Positions 45,905 through 54,591 of a stretch of 64,000 nt of DNA are shown in pieces. Both the position numbers and the translations under genes were made by a program. The notes below the pieces were generated by a model. The model searched no databases and was not told the DNA's origin. It saw only the letters and a program-made list of their open reading frames with translations. This DNA is from Betaproteobacteria bacterium (lineage in GTDB: Bacteria > Pseudomonadota > Gammaproteobacteria > Burkholderiales > SG8-39), in NCBI GenBank assembly GCA_005881575.1, contig VBCA01000024.1:1-64000 (forward strand), in the 5' to 3' direction. Position 1 is the stretch's first letter; the number at the start of each line of letters is the position of its first letter.

Positions 45905-47559
45905 GGCTTCCTCACGATCACCCGGCGCGGGTCGCCCGCGACGATCCGTACCGGGACCGGATGCGCCTTGAGAAAGCCGGCGAGGTCGCTCGCGTTGAAC
46001 ATGGCGAACGCATCCCGATCGGCCTGCCAGGCGCGCGCGAAGGCCGCGGCGTCGGGGAGGAATTCCCGGGGCTCCCAGGCGATCGACGCGGCCAGCTCGT
46101 CCTTGTTGCCGACCATGGTTACGGTTCGATCCAGGTAGAACGGCAGGGTGTGATCAAAGGTGTCCACGACGTAGAAAGGAACGTCCGGTTTCACATCGCC
46201 CCGGATTTTCTGGACGACATGATACGCGGAAAAAGCCGGGGCAAGCGTCTCGTGTCCCGTCACCGCGATCTGCACCCAGGCGAGGCCGCCGAGGGCGAGT
46301 GTCAATGCGGCGGCGGAGCGCCGGCTGCACAGCGACGCGGAAGCGACCCCCACCGCGGCCATCACGATGCCCCCGGCGGCGAGCCAGGGGAGATAGGCCG
46401 CGTACAGCTCGGGCGGGAAACCCGTCTCCAGGAGAGCCAGAGCCTTCGGGAGATTGGCCGAAGCCCAAAGCGACGCGCCAGCGAGCGCGATTCCGAGCAG
46501 GGCGGCGACCGCGCCCTGCGCCAGCGCGAGGCGCGGGCCCGCGGAGGCGAGATGGATCCCGATCAGCAGGGCGAGCGCGGGAAATATCGGCAGGATGTAG
46601 GAGCCCAGCTTGGAGTCCGACGCGGAAAAGAACGCCAAGACGACCGCGCACCACAGAAGGAGGAAACGCCGCGGCTGGAAACGGTTTTCCGGAACCCGCG
46701 TCCATGCGCGCCCGAGGGCGGGGAAGAGGTGCACGATCCAGGGAAGGACCCCGGCGAGCAGGATCGGCACGAAATACCACACGGGCTGATAGCGTCCGTG
46801 CTCCCGGGTGGCGAAGCGCTCGAGGTGCTCGTGGATGAAGAAGAAGCGAGGGAATTCCGGGTTGGCGAGCGAAACCGCGACGAACCACGGCGTTGCGATC
46901 GCGAGGAAGAGCAGCCCGCCGCCGAGTGCGTGCACGCGACCGAGAACTTTCCAGTCACGCTCGATCAGAACGTAGAGCGCCACTGCGCCCGCGGGAAGCA
47001 CGATCCCGATGAGTCCCTTGGTCATGACCGCGAGCGCCGCGGCCCCCCAGGCGACGAGCATCCAGCGGCGTCGGTCGCTCTCTCCGGAGTCCTGCTGCGC
47101 GACGGCAAAGGCGAACACCGACGCCGACATGAAAAAAGTCAGGGCCATGTCCAGCGTCAGGATATGGCCGATAGCGACGTATAGGGCGCAACTCGCGGCC
47201 ACGGCCGCCCCGAACAGTCCGGCCTGCGGGGCGAACAGGCGCTTTCCCGTCCAAAAGACCAGCAGCACGCCCAAAAACCCGGTCACGCCCGTCCACAGGC
47301 GCGCCGCCCACTCGTTCTTGCCGAACGCGGTGAACGCGGCCGCCGTGACCCAATACTGCAGGGGCGGCTTCTCGAAGTACTTGTAGTCATTCAGGCGCGG
47401 CGTGAGCCAGTCGCCGTTTGCGACCATCTCGCGCGGAATCTCCGCGTAGCGGCCCTCGTCGGGCCTCACCAGGTGCCGGTAACCGAGATTGCAGAACCAG
47501 CCGGCCGCGAAGACGGCAAGCAGGATCCACGGCCCCCGCCTGGAAATCGTCGATTTCAC
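45901..47559 (-). CDS. arnT: Lipid A Ara4N transferase (GT83/PMT family)
   Basis: A 552-residue membrane glycosyltransferase with about 12 helices that transfers Ara4N from the undecaprenyl carrier to lipid A phosphates at the periplasmic face, lowering affinity for polymyxin-type peptides. The first periplasmic loop carries LVRPDEGRYAEIPREMVANG and NDYKYFEKPPLQYW, the DE and K residues needed by ArnT/PMT enzymes. The gene overlaps the Mth938-like gene upstream (ATGA) and the flippase gene downstream. Confidence 0.92.
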   Translation of the reverse strand: MKSTISRRGPWILLAVFAAGWFCNLGYRHLVRPDEGRYAEIPREMVANGDWLTPRLNDYKYFEKPPLQYWVTAAAFTAFGKNEWAARLWTGVTGFLGVLLVFWTGKRLFAPQAGLFGAAVAASCALYVAIGHILTLDMALTFFMSASVFAFAVAQQDSGESDRRRWMLVAWGAAALAVMTKGLIGIVLPAGAVALYVLIERDWKVLGRVHALGGGLLFLAIATPWFVAVSLANPEFPRFFFIHEHLERFATREHGRYQPVWYFVPILLAGVLPWIVHLFPALGRAWTRVPENRFQPRRFLLLWCAVVLAFFSASDSKLGSYILPIFPALALLIGIHLASAGPRLALAQGAVAALLGIALAGASLWASANLPKALALLETGFPPELYAAYLPWLAAGGIVMAAVGVASASLCSRRSAAALTLALGGLAWVQIAVTGHETLAPAFSAYHVVQKIRGDVKPDVPFYVVDTFDHTLPFYLDRTVTMVGNKDELAASIAWEPREFLPDAAAFARAWQADRDAFAMFNASDLAGFLKAHPVPVRIVAGDPRRVIVRKP

Positions 47560-47927
47560 CCGATGAGCAGAGCCGCGGCGACCCTGCGGTCTTCGGCGAG
47601 GAGAATGTTGTAGGTGCGGCAGGCGGCCTGCACGTCCATGACTTCCACGCCGACTCCGGAGCGCATCAGGGGCTGGATGATCTCGGGACGCGGAAAGCGC
47701 AGCTGCGCCCCGGTTCCGAGCAGGATGATTTCCCGGTCCAGGCCGGCGAGCGCCGCCAGGTGTTCGGGCGCGAGCTCATCGAATCGGTTCGGCGGCCAGT
47801 CCGTGAGGATGCGATCGGGCAGCACCACCAGGCTCCGCTCGAACCTCTGCCGGTTGACCATCACGTAGCCCGCGCCATAGCCGGTGATGGCGTTCTTGGC
47901 GGTCGCGGGATCCAGATGCAGTTTCAA
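47556..47927 (-). CDS. Mth938-like (DUF498) protein
   Basis: A 123-residue Mth938/NDUFAF3-like domain protein. Family segments are ITGYGAGYVMVN, VLPDRILTDWP, LLGTGAQLRFP and GVGVEVMDVQAACRTYNIL. Relatives in mitochondria assist complex I assembly; the bacterial role is unknown. It starts with TTG at 47927 and leads the arn operon by a four-base overlap with arnT. Being first in the transcript, it shares the operon's promoter, but no functional link is known. Confidence 0.85.
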   Translation of the reverse strand: MKLHLDPATAKNAITGYGAGYVMVNRQRFERSLVVLPDRILTDWPPNRFDELAPEHLAALAGLDREIILLGTGAQLRFPRPEIIQPLMRSGVGVEVMDVQAACRTYNILLAEDRRVAAALLIG

Positions 47928-47956
47928 GTTTGCCGCTGCTGTAAGTGTCCGGTAAC

Positions 47957-47962
47957 ATTATA
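47957..47962 (-). promoter_or_regulatory. Candidate -10 hexamer for Mth938-arn operon
   Basis: TATAAT on the minus strand, 29 bases before the TTG start of the first gene. On the plus strand the same AT-rich patch reads TATAAC and could serve the divergent alaC. It is the only AT-rich patch in the 94-base intergenic region. Confidence 0.4.
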
Positions 47963-47968
47963 ACTTTT

Positions 47969-47998
47969 TGCAGCGCAAGGCTCGGAAACCCCGCTGCA
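47969..47998. repeat. Inverted repeat TGCAGCG / CGCTGCA in alaC leader
   Basis: Perfect seven-base arms (47969-47975 and 47992-47998) with a 16-base spacer, between the AT-rich promoter patch and the alaC ATG. It could form an mRNA hairpin or be an operator. No evidence distinguishes these. Confidence 0.4.
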
Positions 47999-48021
47999 TT
48001 CCTTGGAAAATCCCGCGCAAC

Positions 48022-49212
48022 ATGAGAAAGTTTGCCCGAATCGAGCGTCTTCCTCCCTACGTCTTCAACATCACCAACGAGTTGAAGATGGCGGCGCGCC
48101 GCTCAGGCGAAGACGTCATCGACATGAGCATGGGCAATCCCGATGGGCCCACGCCCGCGCACATCGTCGCGAAGCTCGTCGAGGCCGCGCAGCGCAGCGA
48201 CACGCACGGCTACTCGGTCTCCAAGGGAATCCCGCGGCTGCGCCGCGCGATCTGCGGCTGGTACCAGCGCCGCTACGGCGTCGCATTCGATCCGGACTCG
48301 GAAGCGATCGTCACCATCGGATCGAAGGAGGGCCTCGCGCACCTGATGCTCGCCACGCTCGACCGCGGCGACACGGTGCTCGTTCCCAACCCGAGCTACC
48401 CGATCCACATCTACGGCGCGATCATCGCCGGCGCCGACATCCGCTCGGTGCGCATGACTGCGGAGGTGGATTTCTTCGACGAGCTGGAGCGCGCGATCCG
48501 CGAGCTGATTCCCAAGCCAAGGATGCTGGTGATCGGCTTTCCGTCGAACCCGACCGCGAGATGCGTGGAGCTGGATTTCTTCGAGCGCGTGATTGCGCTC
48601 GCCAAGGCCCACGACATCCTCGTCGTCCACGACCTCGCCTACGCCGACATCACCTTCGACGGCTGGAAGGCGCCTTCGATCATGCAGGTCGCCGGCGCGC
48701 GCGACATCGCGGTGGAATTCTTCACCATGTCGAAGAGCTACAACATGGCGGGCTGGCGAATCGGCTTCATGGTCGGCAACAAGGACCTCGTCAACGCCCT
48801 CGCGCGCATCAAGAGCTATCACGATTACGGCACCTTCACGCCGATCCAGGTGGCTTCGATCGTGGCGCTCGAAGGCCCGCAGGACTGCGTCGGGGAACAC
48901 CGCGCAAAATACCAGAAGCGCCGCGACGTGATGGTGAAAGGCCTGCACGAAATGGGATGGATGGTCGAGAACCCCAAGGCCTCGATGTACCTCTGGGCGA
49001 AGATCCCCGAAGCCTACGCGAAGCTCGGCTCGCTCGAATTCGCCAAGAAGATATTGAAGGACGCGAAAGTTGCGGTGTCGCCGGGGATCGGTTTCGGCGA
49101 TTACGGCGACGACCACGTGCGCATCGCGCTCATCGAGAACGAGGCCCGCTCGCGCCAGGCGATCCGCGGCATCCGGGAAATGTTCCGCAAGGACGGGCTG
49201 CTCAAGTCATGA
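48022..49212 (+). CDS. alaC: Alanine (glutamate-pyruvate) transaminase
   Basis: A 396-residue class I/II aminotransferase. PLP lysine (about K238) in [15 protein letters not shown], the N-terminal [16 protein letters not shown] and [11 protein letters not shown] are typical of AlaC-type enzymes that make alanine from pyruvate and glutamate. The ATG at 48022 gives the standard N-terminus; an upstream extension is unlikely. It overlaps a GNAT gene (ATGA) and lies before hom and thrC, as in many Betaproteobacteria. Confidence 0.9.
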   Translation: MRKFARIERLPPYVFNITNELKMAARRSGEDVIDMSMGNPDGPTPAHIVAKLVEAAQRSDTHGYSVSKGIPRLRRAICGWYQRRYGVAFDPDSEAIVTIGSKEGLAHLMLATLDRGDTVLVPNPSYPIHIYGAIIAGADIRSVRMTAEVDFFDELERAIRELIPKPRMLVIGFPSNPTARCVELDFFERVIALAKAHDILVVHDLAYADITFDGWKAPSIMQVAGARDIAVEFFTMSKSYNMAGWRIGFMVGNKDLVNALARIKSYHDYGTFTPIQVASIVALEGPQDCVGEHRAKYQKRRDVMVKGLHEMGWMVENPKASMYLWAKIPEAYAKLGSLEFAKKILKDAKVAVSPGIGFGDYGDDHVRIALIENEARSRQAIRGIREMFRKDGLLKS

Positions 49213-49649
49213 ACATCGTCCAGGTCACCGATGACGCGGGCAGGGTCGTCGAGCCGCGATGGCTGAAGCGGGCGGAAGGCGTGCACCGCCAGCTGCGGAC
49301 GGCGCTGCCCCCCGATTACGAGGGGAAGATGAAGCGCGTGTTCGCCGGAGGCGCGCGCATGTGCGTCGCGACGGAAGGCGGTGCTGTGCTCGGCGTCGCC
49401 GTGTACCGCATCAGCGAGAACACCTTCGAGGGACTTCACCTCTACGTCGACGACCTCGTGACGGACGAGAAACAGCGCTCCAGGGGCGTCGGCCGGTCGC
49501 TGATGGAGCACCTGCAGGGGCTCGCGCGGGCCGCGGATTGCGAGGCCTGCACGCTCGATTCGGGCACGCAGCGGGTGCAGGCGCACAAGTTCTATTTCCG
49601 CGAAGGGATGGTGGTGAGCTCGTTTCACTTCAGGAAGCCGCTCAAATGA
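49209..49649 (+). CDS. GNAT-family N-acetyltransferase
   Basis: A 146-residue GNAT protein. The acetyl-CoA loop is [17 protein letters not shown], preceded by the beta-strand [11 protein letters not shown] and followed by the HKFYFREGM segment typical of the fold's end. Acceptor unknown. It overlaps both alaC and hom by four bases, so it is embedded in an amino-acid biosynthesis operon and could act on an amino acid or a small peptide, which is inference. Confidence 0.82.
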   Translation: MNIVQVTDDAGRVVEPRWLKRAEGVHRQLRTALPPDYEGKMKRVFAGGARMCVATEGGAVLGVAVYRISENTFEGLHLYVDDLVTDEKQRSRGVGRSLMEHLQGLARAADCEACTLDSGTQRVQAHKFYFREGMVVSSFHFRKPLK

Positions 49650-50956
49650 AGCCGATCAACGTGGGGCTGCTCGGCATCGGCACGGTGGGCGGAGGCACCT
49701 GGGCGGTGCTCGCGCGTAACCGGGAGGAGATCTCGCGCCGCGCCGGCCGCGACATCCGCATCAGCGTCGTCGCCGACAAGGAGACGGCGAAGGCGAAGAA
49801 GCTGACCGGCGGTGAGGCGCGCGTCACCGCGGACGCGTTCGAAGTGGTGCGCGATCCCGAGATCGACATCGTGATCGAGCTGGTCGGCGGGGTCACGGTC
49901 GCGAAAGATCTGGTCCTCGCCGCGATCGACCGCGGCAAGCACGTGGTCACTGCGAACAAGGCGCTGCTCGCCGCCCACGGCAACGAGATCTTCGCCGCCG
50001 CGCAGAGGAAGGGCGTGATGGTTGCCTTCGAGGGCGCGGTCGCGGGCGGCATTCCCATCATCAAGGCGCTGCGCGAGGGCCTCACCGCGAACCGCATCGA
50101 GTGGATCGCGGGAATCATCAACGGCACCTCGAACTTCATCCTCTCGGAGATGCGCGACAAGGGGCTTCCTTTCGCGACGGTGCTGAAGGAGGCGCAAAAA
50201 CGCGGCTATGCCGAGGCGGATCCGACCTTCGACATCGAGGGCGTGGACGCCGCGCACAAGCTCACCATCATGGCGGCGATCGCCTTCGGCATCCCGATGC
50301 AGCTCGACAAGTGCTACCGGGAAGGAATCGCGAAGCTCACTCAAGCGGACATCCGCTATGCCGAGCAGCTCGGCTACCGCATCAAGCTGCTGGGAATCAC
50401 CAAGCACACCGCGCAGGGAATCGAGCTGCGCGTGCACCCGACGCTGATCCCGGCGAAGCGCCTCATCGCCAACGTGGAAGGCGTCATGAACGCGGTGCTG
50501 GTAAAAGGCGACGCGGTGGGCCCGACTCTGTACTACGGTGCGGGCGCCGGCGCCGAGCCCACCGGGAGCGCGGTGGTGGCCGATCTGGTGGACGTCACGC
50601 GCCTGCACACGGCCGACCCCGAGCAGCGCGTGCCGCATCTCGCGTTCCAGCCCGACCGCATGTCCAGCCTCAAGGTGTTGCCGATGGAAGAGGTCGTGAC
50701 TGCGTATTACCTGCGCATGCTGGTCGAGGACCGCCCGGGCGTGCTCGCGGACATCTCGCGCATCCTCGCGGACGCCTCGATCTCGATCAACGCCATGGTG
50801 CAGCGTGAGCCGGCCGCCGGCGAAGAGCAGGTCGACATCATCATGCTCACCCACCAGACGCGCGAGAAGAGCATCAACACCGCGATCGGCAAAATCGAGA
50901 AGCTGCCGGTGGTGACGGGCAGGGTGACGAGGATCCGGCTGGAAGAGCTGCAGTGA
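49646..50956 (+). CDS. hom: Homoserine dehydrogenase
   Basis: A 436-residue enzyme reducing aspartate semialdehyde to homoserine for threonine and methionine. The NAD(P) motif is VGLLGIGTVGGGTW. The active-site region includes HVVTANKALLAAHG and YAEADPTFDIEGVDAAHKL. A C-terminal ACT domain (YLRMLVEDRPGVLADISR) gives threonine feedback control. It is followed 43 bases later by thrC. Confidence 0.96.
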   Translation: MKPINVGLLGIGTVGGGTWAVLARNREEISRRAGRDIRISVVADKETAKAKKLTGGEARVTADAFEVVRDPEIDIVIELVGGVTVAKDLVLAAIDRGKHVVTANKALLAAHGNEIFAAAQRKGVMVAFEGAVAGGIPIIKALREGLTANRIEWIAGIINGTSNFILSEMRDKGLPFATVLKEAQKRGYAEADPTFDIEGVDAAHKLTIMAAIAFGIPMQLDKCYREGIAKLTQADIRYAEQLGYRIKLLGITKHTAQGIELRVHPTLIPAKRLIANVEGVMNAVLVKGDAVGPTLYYGAGAGAEPTGSAVVADLVDVTRLHTADPEQRVPHLAFQPDRMSSLKVLPMEEVVTAYYLRMLVEDRPGVLADISRILADASISINAMVQREPAAGEEQVDIIMLTHQTREKSINTAIGKIEKLPVVTGRVTRIRLEELQ

Positions 50957-50999
50957 GCGGGAGTCGGAGGCACGGCCCTGGTCCCGATTGCTGAATCCC

Positions 51000-52397
51000 A
51001 TGCGCTACGTCAGCACTCGCGGCGGGGCGAAGCCGCAGCCGTTCACCGGGATCCTGCTCGAAGGCCTCGCGCCGGACGGCGGCTTGTTCCTGCCGGAGGA
51101 GTTTCCGAAGCTCGCTCCCGCCGATCTTTCCGCGATGCGCCGCATGAGCTACGCGGAGCTCGCGTTCGCGATCCTGTCGAAATTCGCCGACGACATTCCC
51201 GCGGACGACTTGGAGCGGCTGGTAGCCGCGACTTACACGGAAAAGCTGTTCGGCAGCGAGGACATCACGCCGGTGAGGAAGCTCGAGCCCGATCTGTATC
51301 TCCTCGGCCTCTCCAACGGGCCCTCGCTCGCCTTCAAGGACCTCGCGCTGCAGCTCCTCGGCAGTCTCTTCGAATACGTGCTCGCGAAGCGCGGCGAGCG
51401 GCTGAACGTCCTGGGCGCGACCTCGGGCGACACGGGCTCCTCGGCGGAGTACGCGCTGCGCGGCAAGAAGAACATCCGCGTCTTCATGCTCTCGCCGTAC
51501 GGCCGCATGAGCGCCTTCCAGGCGGCGCAGATGTATTCCCTGCCGGACGCGAACATCTTCAACATCGCCGTGCGCGGCGTGTTCGACGAGTGCCAGGACG
51601 TCGTCAAGGCGATCTCGGGCGATGTGGCGTTCAAGGCGAAGCACCGCATCGGCGCGGTCAACTCGATCAACTGGGCGCGAGTCGCGGCGCAGCTCGTGTA
51701 TTACTTCAAGGCGTGCTTCGCCGTAGGCGGGGAAGTCTCCTTCGCGGTGCCTTCGGGGAACTTCGGCAACGTCTACGCCGGGCACGTGGCACGGCAAATG
51801 GGCCTGCCGATCCGGAAGCTCATCGTCGCGACCAACGAGAACAACGTGCTCGACGAGTTCTTCCGCATCGGGCGGTACCGCGTTCGCAAGGCCGCCGAGG
51901 TGAAGGCGACGAGCAGCCCATCCATGGATATCTCCAAATCCTCCAACTTCGAGCGGTATGCCTACGATCTCGTCGGCCGCGACCCGTTCAGGCTGAAGTC
52001 CTTGTGGACGGAGCTCGATGCCAACGGGGTCTTCGCGCTGGCGGGCACGGAGATTTTCAGGCGCGTCGCGGACACCGGATTCGTCTCGGGATCGAGCACC
52101 CACGCCGACCGCCTCGCGACCATCCGCCGGGTCTGGAAGGACTACGGCGTGATGATCGACCCGCACACCGCCGACGGCATCAAAGTCGGGCTCGAGCACC
52201 GCGAACGAGGCGTCGCGCTCGTGTGCATGGAAACCGCGCAGCCTGCGAAATTCGCCGAGACCATCCGCGAAGCGCTCGGCCGCGATCCCGAGCGGCCCGC
52301 GGGCTTCGAGGACCTGGAGAAACTGCCGCAGAGAGTGGAAGTCGTGGACGCGGATGCGGCGGCCGTAAAGCGACACATCGAGCGCCATGCGGCCTAG
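51000..52397 (+). CDS. thrC: Threonine synthase
   Basis: A 465-residue PLP enzyme converting O-phosphohomoserine to threonine. N-terminal MRYVSTRGGA is the class signature, the PLP lysine is K113 in SLAFKDLALQLLG, and GATSGDTGSSAEYAL binds the phosphate. The ATG at 51000 fits the conserved N-terminus; a TTG at 50988 would add four residues. No clear ribosome-binding site is visible, so it may rely on coupling to hom. Confidence 0.95.
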   Translation: MRYVSTRGGAKPQPFTGILLEGLAPDGGLFLPEEFPKLAPADLSAMRRMSYAELAFAILSKFADDIPADDLERLVAATYTEKLFGSEDITPVRKLEPDLYLLGLSNGPSLAFKDLALQLLGSLFEYVLAKRGERLNVLGATSGDTGSSAEYALRGKKNIRVFMLSPYGRMSAFQAAQMYSLPDANIFNIAVRGVFDECQDVVKAISGDVAFKAKHRIGAVNSINWARVAAQLVYYFKACFAVGGEVSFAVPSGNFGNVYAGHVARQMGLPIRKLIVATNENNVLDEFFRIGRYRVRKAAEVKATSSPSMDISKSSNFERYAYDLVGRDPFRLKSLWTELDANGVFALAGTEIFRRVADTGFVSGSSTHADRLATIRRVWKDYGVMIDPHTADGIKVGLEHRERGVALVCMETAQPAKFAETIREALGRDPERPAGFEDLEKLPQRVEVVDADAAAVKRHIERHAA

Positions 52398-52423
52398 TCG
52401 ATGATTACCGAGGCAACGTGGCT

Positions 52424-52429
52424 TATACT
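52424..52429 (+). promoter_or_regulatory. -10-like hexamer before the DUF4124 gene
   Basis: TATACT stands 30 bases upstream of the ATG at 52460. It is directly followed by a small inverted repeat (CTAAG-N6-CTTAG). Confidence 0.4.
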
Positions 52430-52459
52430 AAGCGCCCTCTTAGCCAAAGTCCGAGACCG

Positions 52460-52819
52460 ATGAAGATCGCAAAGCTGATCTTCGCGGCCTCGGCACTGCT
52501 ACTGTCGGGTGAGCTTGCGGCTCAGACCTTTAAATGCACCAATGCGGCGGGAAAGATCACGTACTCCGGCACGAAATGCAGCGAACTTGGACTGAAAGAT
52601 GCCGGCGAAGTCAAAGACCGCCTCAATGTGAACCCGGCTTACCGGCCGCCAGCCCGAGCAATCGAGTCGCCGCCGTCGCCCGCTCCCGCCGCGAAAACCC
52701 GGAACACCGAGCCGCCGGCCGCCGCCGCAGAACCTGCCAAACCGGAGCGGCGCTGCTTCACCGTGCGTACGGCTAAGGGCAGCGTCACCCGCTGCAACGA
52801 CAATCCCGATGAACCCTAG
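52460..52819 (+). CDS. Small secreted DUF4124-type protein
   Basis: A 119-residue protein with signal peptide LIFAASALLLSGELAAQ, then the DUF4124 opening TFKCTNAAGKITYSGTKC, in which two cysteines probably form a disulfide. The second half is a Pro/Ala-rich linker and ends with a Cys-rich CFTVRTAKGSVTRCN, possibly a second disulfide. Such proteins are periplasmic and of unknown function. It follows thrC by 62 bases with its own candidate promoter. Confidence 0.78.
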   Translation: MKIAKLIFAASALLLSGELAAQTFKCTNAAGKITYSGTKCSELGLKDAGEVKDRLNVNPAYRPPARAIESPPSPAPAAKTRNTEPPAAAAEPAKPERRCFTVRTAKGSVTRCNDNPDEP

Positions 52820-52865
52820 GGCTACCTGCGGGTTTCAGCGAGAGCATCTATGCAAAGGAGGATCC

Positions 52866-54002
52866 ATGCGCCGATATTTCTGGTCACTCAGCCCTCTCGT
52901 TCTCGTCGCGGCGGCGTGCGCCACGATCGGCGACCACGGCTCCAGCCTTGTCACCGTGGATCACTACGTTCGGGTGAAGTCCACCGCGCCGGCTTTCGCC
53001 GGTCGGGATGCGCTGATCTACGTGCGCGAAGTGGCGCTCGCGGGCGCGGCCTCGCGAAGCGACCCGGCCCCGGGCGGGGTGGTGCTGTTCGTGCACGGCG
53101 CGGGCACGCCGGCGGAAGTCACGTTCGACGTTCCCCACAAGGACTACAGCTGGATGGCGTACCTCGCCAAGGAAGGCTTCGATGTCTTCTCGATGGACAT
53201 GACGGGCTACGGCCGCTCCACGCGCCCGCCCGCCATGAACGACCCCTGTAATTTTTCGAAGGCGCAGCAGGCGCAGTTCGTTCCGAACCTCATCCCGGCC
53301 CCGTGCGCGCCATCGCATCCCTCGCCGATCACGACGATGGATTCGGACTGGAACGACATCGGAGCGGTCGTCGATCACCTGCGCGCCCTGCGCCGCGTGG
53401 ACAGGGTTTCGATCGTGGGCTGGTCGCAGGGCGGCCCGCGCGGGGGCGGCTATGCGGCGCGCAATCCGGCGAAGGTGGCGCGCCTGGTGATGCTGGCGCC
53501 TGCCTATACTCGCGCGTCCCCGCTCGAAGCGCCGAACCCGCTTCCCCCCAGCAGCGGCCCGATGACCGCGCAGTCCCTGGCGGACTTCAAAGCCAACTGG
53601 GATCGCCAGGTCGGTTGTTCCGAACAGTACGAACCGGCTGCCAGCGCCGTGGTCTGGACCGAGATGCTCGCTTCCGATCCCGTCGGCGCCACCTGGGGCC
53701 CCGGCGTGCGCCGTGCGCCGCAGGTGCCGACTTGGGGTTTCAATCAGGCGGTCGTCGCCAAGATGCAGACACCCTTCCTGATGGTGACGGGCGCACACGA
53801 CAAACAGGTGGCGCCCGAGCGCGTTCGGGATCTCTACGCCGATCTGGGGTCGAAGCAGAAGCTCATCATCGACCTGGCCTGCTCGTCCCACAATGCCATG
53901 TGGGAAAAGAACCACCTCCTGCTGTTCAGGGCATCGCTCGAATGGCTCAAGGACGGCAAGGTGAATGGAGCCTCCGAAGGAGAATTAAAGCTCGGCTACT
54001 AG
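52866..54002 (+). CDS. Exported alpha/beta hydrolase, possible lipoprotein
   Basis: A 378-residue alpha/beta hydrolase. The N-terminus (WSLSPLVLVAAACA) is a signal peptide with a lipobox-like AAAC. The oxyanion region is VVLFVHGAG, the nucleophile elbow VGWSQGGPRGG, a catalytic Asp-like VTGAHDKQVAP, and a His near ACSSHNAMWEK. A Cys-rich cap (DPCNFSKAQQ, then APCAPSHP) is present. Substrate unknown; secreted esterase is a fair guess. AGGAGG precedes the ATG at 52866. Confidence 0.82.
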   Translation: MRRYFWSLSPLVLVAAACATIGDHGSSLVTVDHYVRVKSTAPAFAGRDALIYVREVALAGAASRSDPAPGGVVLFVHGAGTPAEVTFDVPHKDYSWMAYLAKEGFDVFSMDMTGYGRSTRPPAMNDPCNFSKAQQAQFVPNLIPAPCAPSHPSPITTMDSDWNDIGAVVDHLRALRRVDRVSIVGWSQGGPRGGGYAARNPAKVARLVMLAPAYTRASPLEAPNPLPPSSGPMTAQSLADFKANWDRQVGCSEQYEPAASAVVWTEMLASDPVGATWGPGVRRAPQVPTWGFNQAVVAKMQTPFLMVTGAHDKQVAPERVRDLYADLGSKQKLIIDLACSSHNAMWEKNHLLLFRASLEWLKDGKVNGASEGELKLGY

Positions 54003-54067
54003 TTCCCCGGTGCCTGGGCCGCACAGTACGCCCGGGGCTCCGGCGTCCCGCCGGGATGAGAACCGGC

Positions 54068-54073
54068 TAGAAT
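54068..54073 (+). promoter_or_regulatory. -10-like hexamer close to DUF2237 start
   Basis: TAGAAT ends eight bases before the ATG at 54082, suggesting a transcript with little or no leader. Confidence 0.4.
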
Positions 54074-54081
54074 ATCGGACG

Positions 54082-54465
54082 ATGAGCTCCGTCCTCTCCA
54101 AGGAAAAGAACGTCCTCGGCGGCCCCCTGCTCGCCTGCAGCTACGATCCGCTAACCGGATTCTTCCGCGACGGCTGCTGCGCGACCCACGACGTCGAAGG
54201 CGTCGCGCACCTGGTCTGCATCAAGGCGACCGCGGAGTTCCTCGAGTTCAGCCGCTCGCGCGGCAACGATCTGTCCACGCCGCGCCCGGAGATGCGCTTC
54301 AAGGGACTCGAGCCGGGAGACCGCTGGTGCCTCCACGTGCTGCGCTGGGTCGAGGCCCACAAGGCGGGCATGGCGCCGCAGGTCGTCCTCGAATCCACTC
54401 ACGAGAACGTCCTCAGGTACGTCCCGCTCGAAGCGCTGAAGGGCCACGCGCTCGATCTGCACTGA
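54082..54465 (+). CDS. DUF2237 family protein
   Basis: A 127-residue protein of the DUF2237 family, widespread and uncharacterised. Family hallmarks are KNVLGGPLLACSYDPLTGF, FFRDGCCATHD, FLEFSRSRGNDLSTPRPE and GDRWCLHVLRW. Several conserved cysteines suggest metal or redox function, which is inference. Length is normal. Confidence 0.88.
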   Translation: MSSVLSKEKNVLGGPLLACSYDPLTGFFRDGCCATHDVEGVAHLVCIKATAEFLEFSRSRGNDLSTPRPEMRFKGLEPGDRWCLHVLRWVEAHKAGMAPQVVLESTHENVLRYVPLEALKGHALDLH

Positions 54466-54487
54466 ACCTGTGCCGGCCGGCGCCGCC

Positions 54488-54535
54488 GGAAACAATTTGC
54501 AACGATTTCCCGTCCGCCGGAAACAGTCTGGAAAC
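54488..54535 (+). promoter_or_regulatory. Tandem GGAAAC-N5 direct repeats before a Spy-like gene
   Basis: GGAAAC at 54488-54493, GCAACG at 54499-54504, GGAAAC at 54519-54524 and GGAAAC at 54530-54535. Within each pair the half-sites begin 11 bases apart (six plus five), and the two pairs begin 31 bases apart. This is the geometry of sites bound by OmpR-family response regulators such as CpxR. They lie 57-104 bases before the Spy/CpxP-like start. Confidence 0.5.
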
Positions 54536-54591
54536 GACTGCGCGCGAGAATGCCGGCGTACTTTCCTCAACGTATTCGGAAGGAGACAGAC

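Noticed and set aside
52429-52444. CTAAG-N6-CTTAG repeat as a PmrA-type box
   Set aside because: It is inverted, not tandem, and not next to the arn operon.
54040-54054. CCGGCG-TCC-CGCCGG hairpin after the exported hydrolase as terminator
   Set aside because: Good stem but no T-run; rho-independent termination is not supported.
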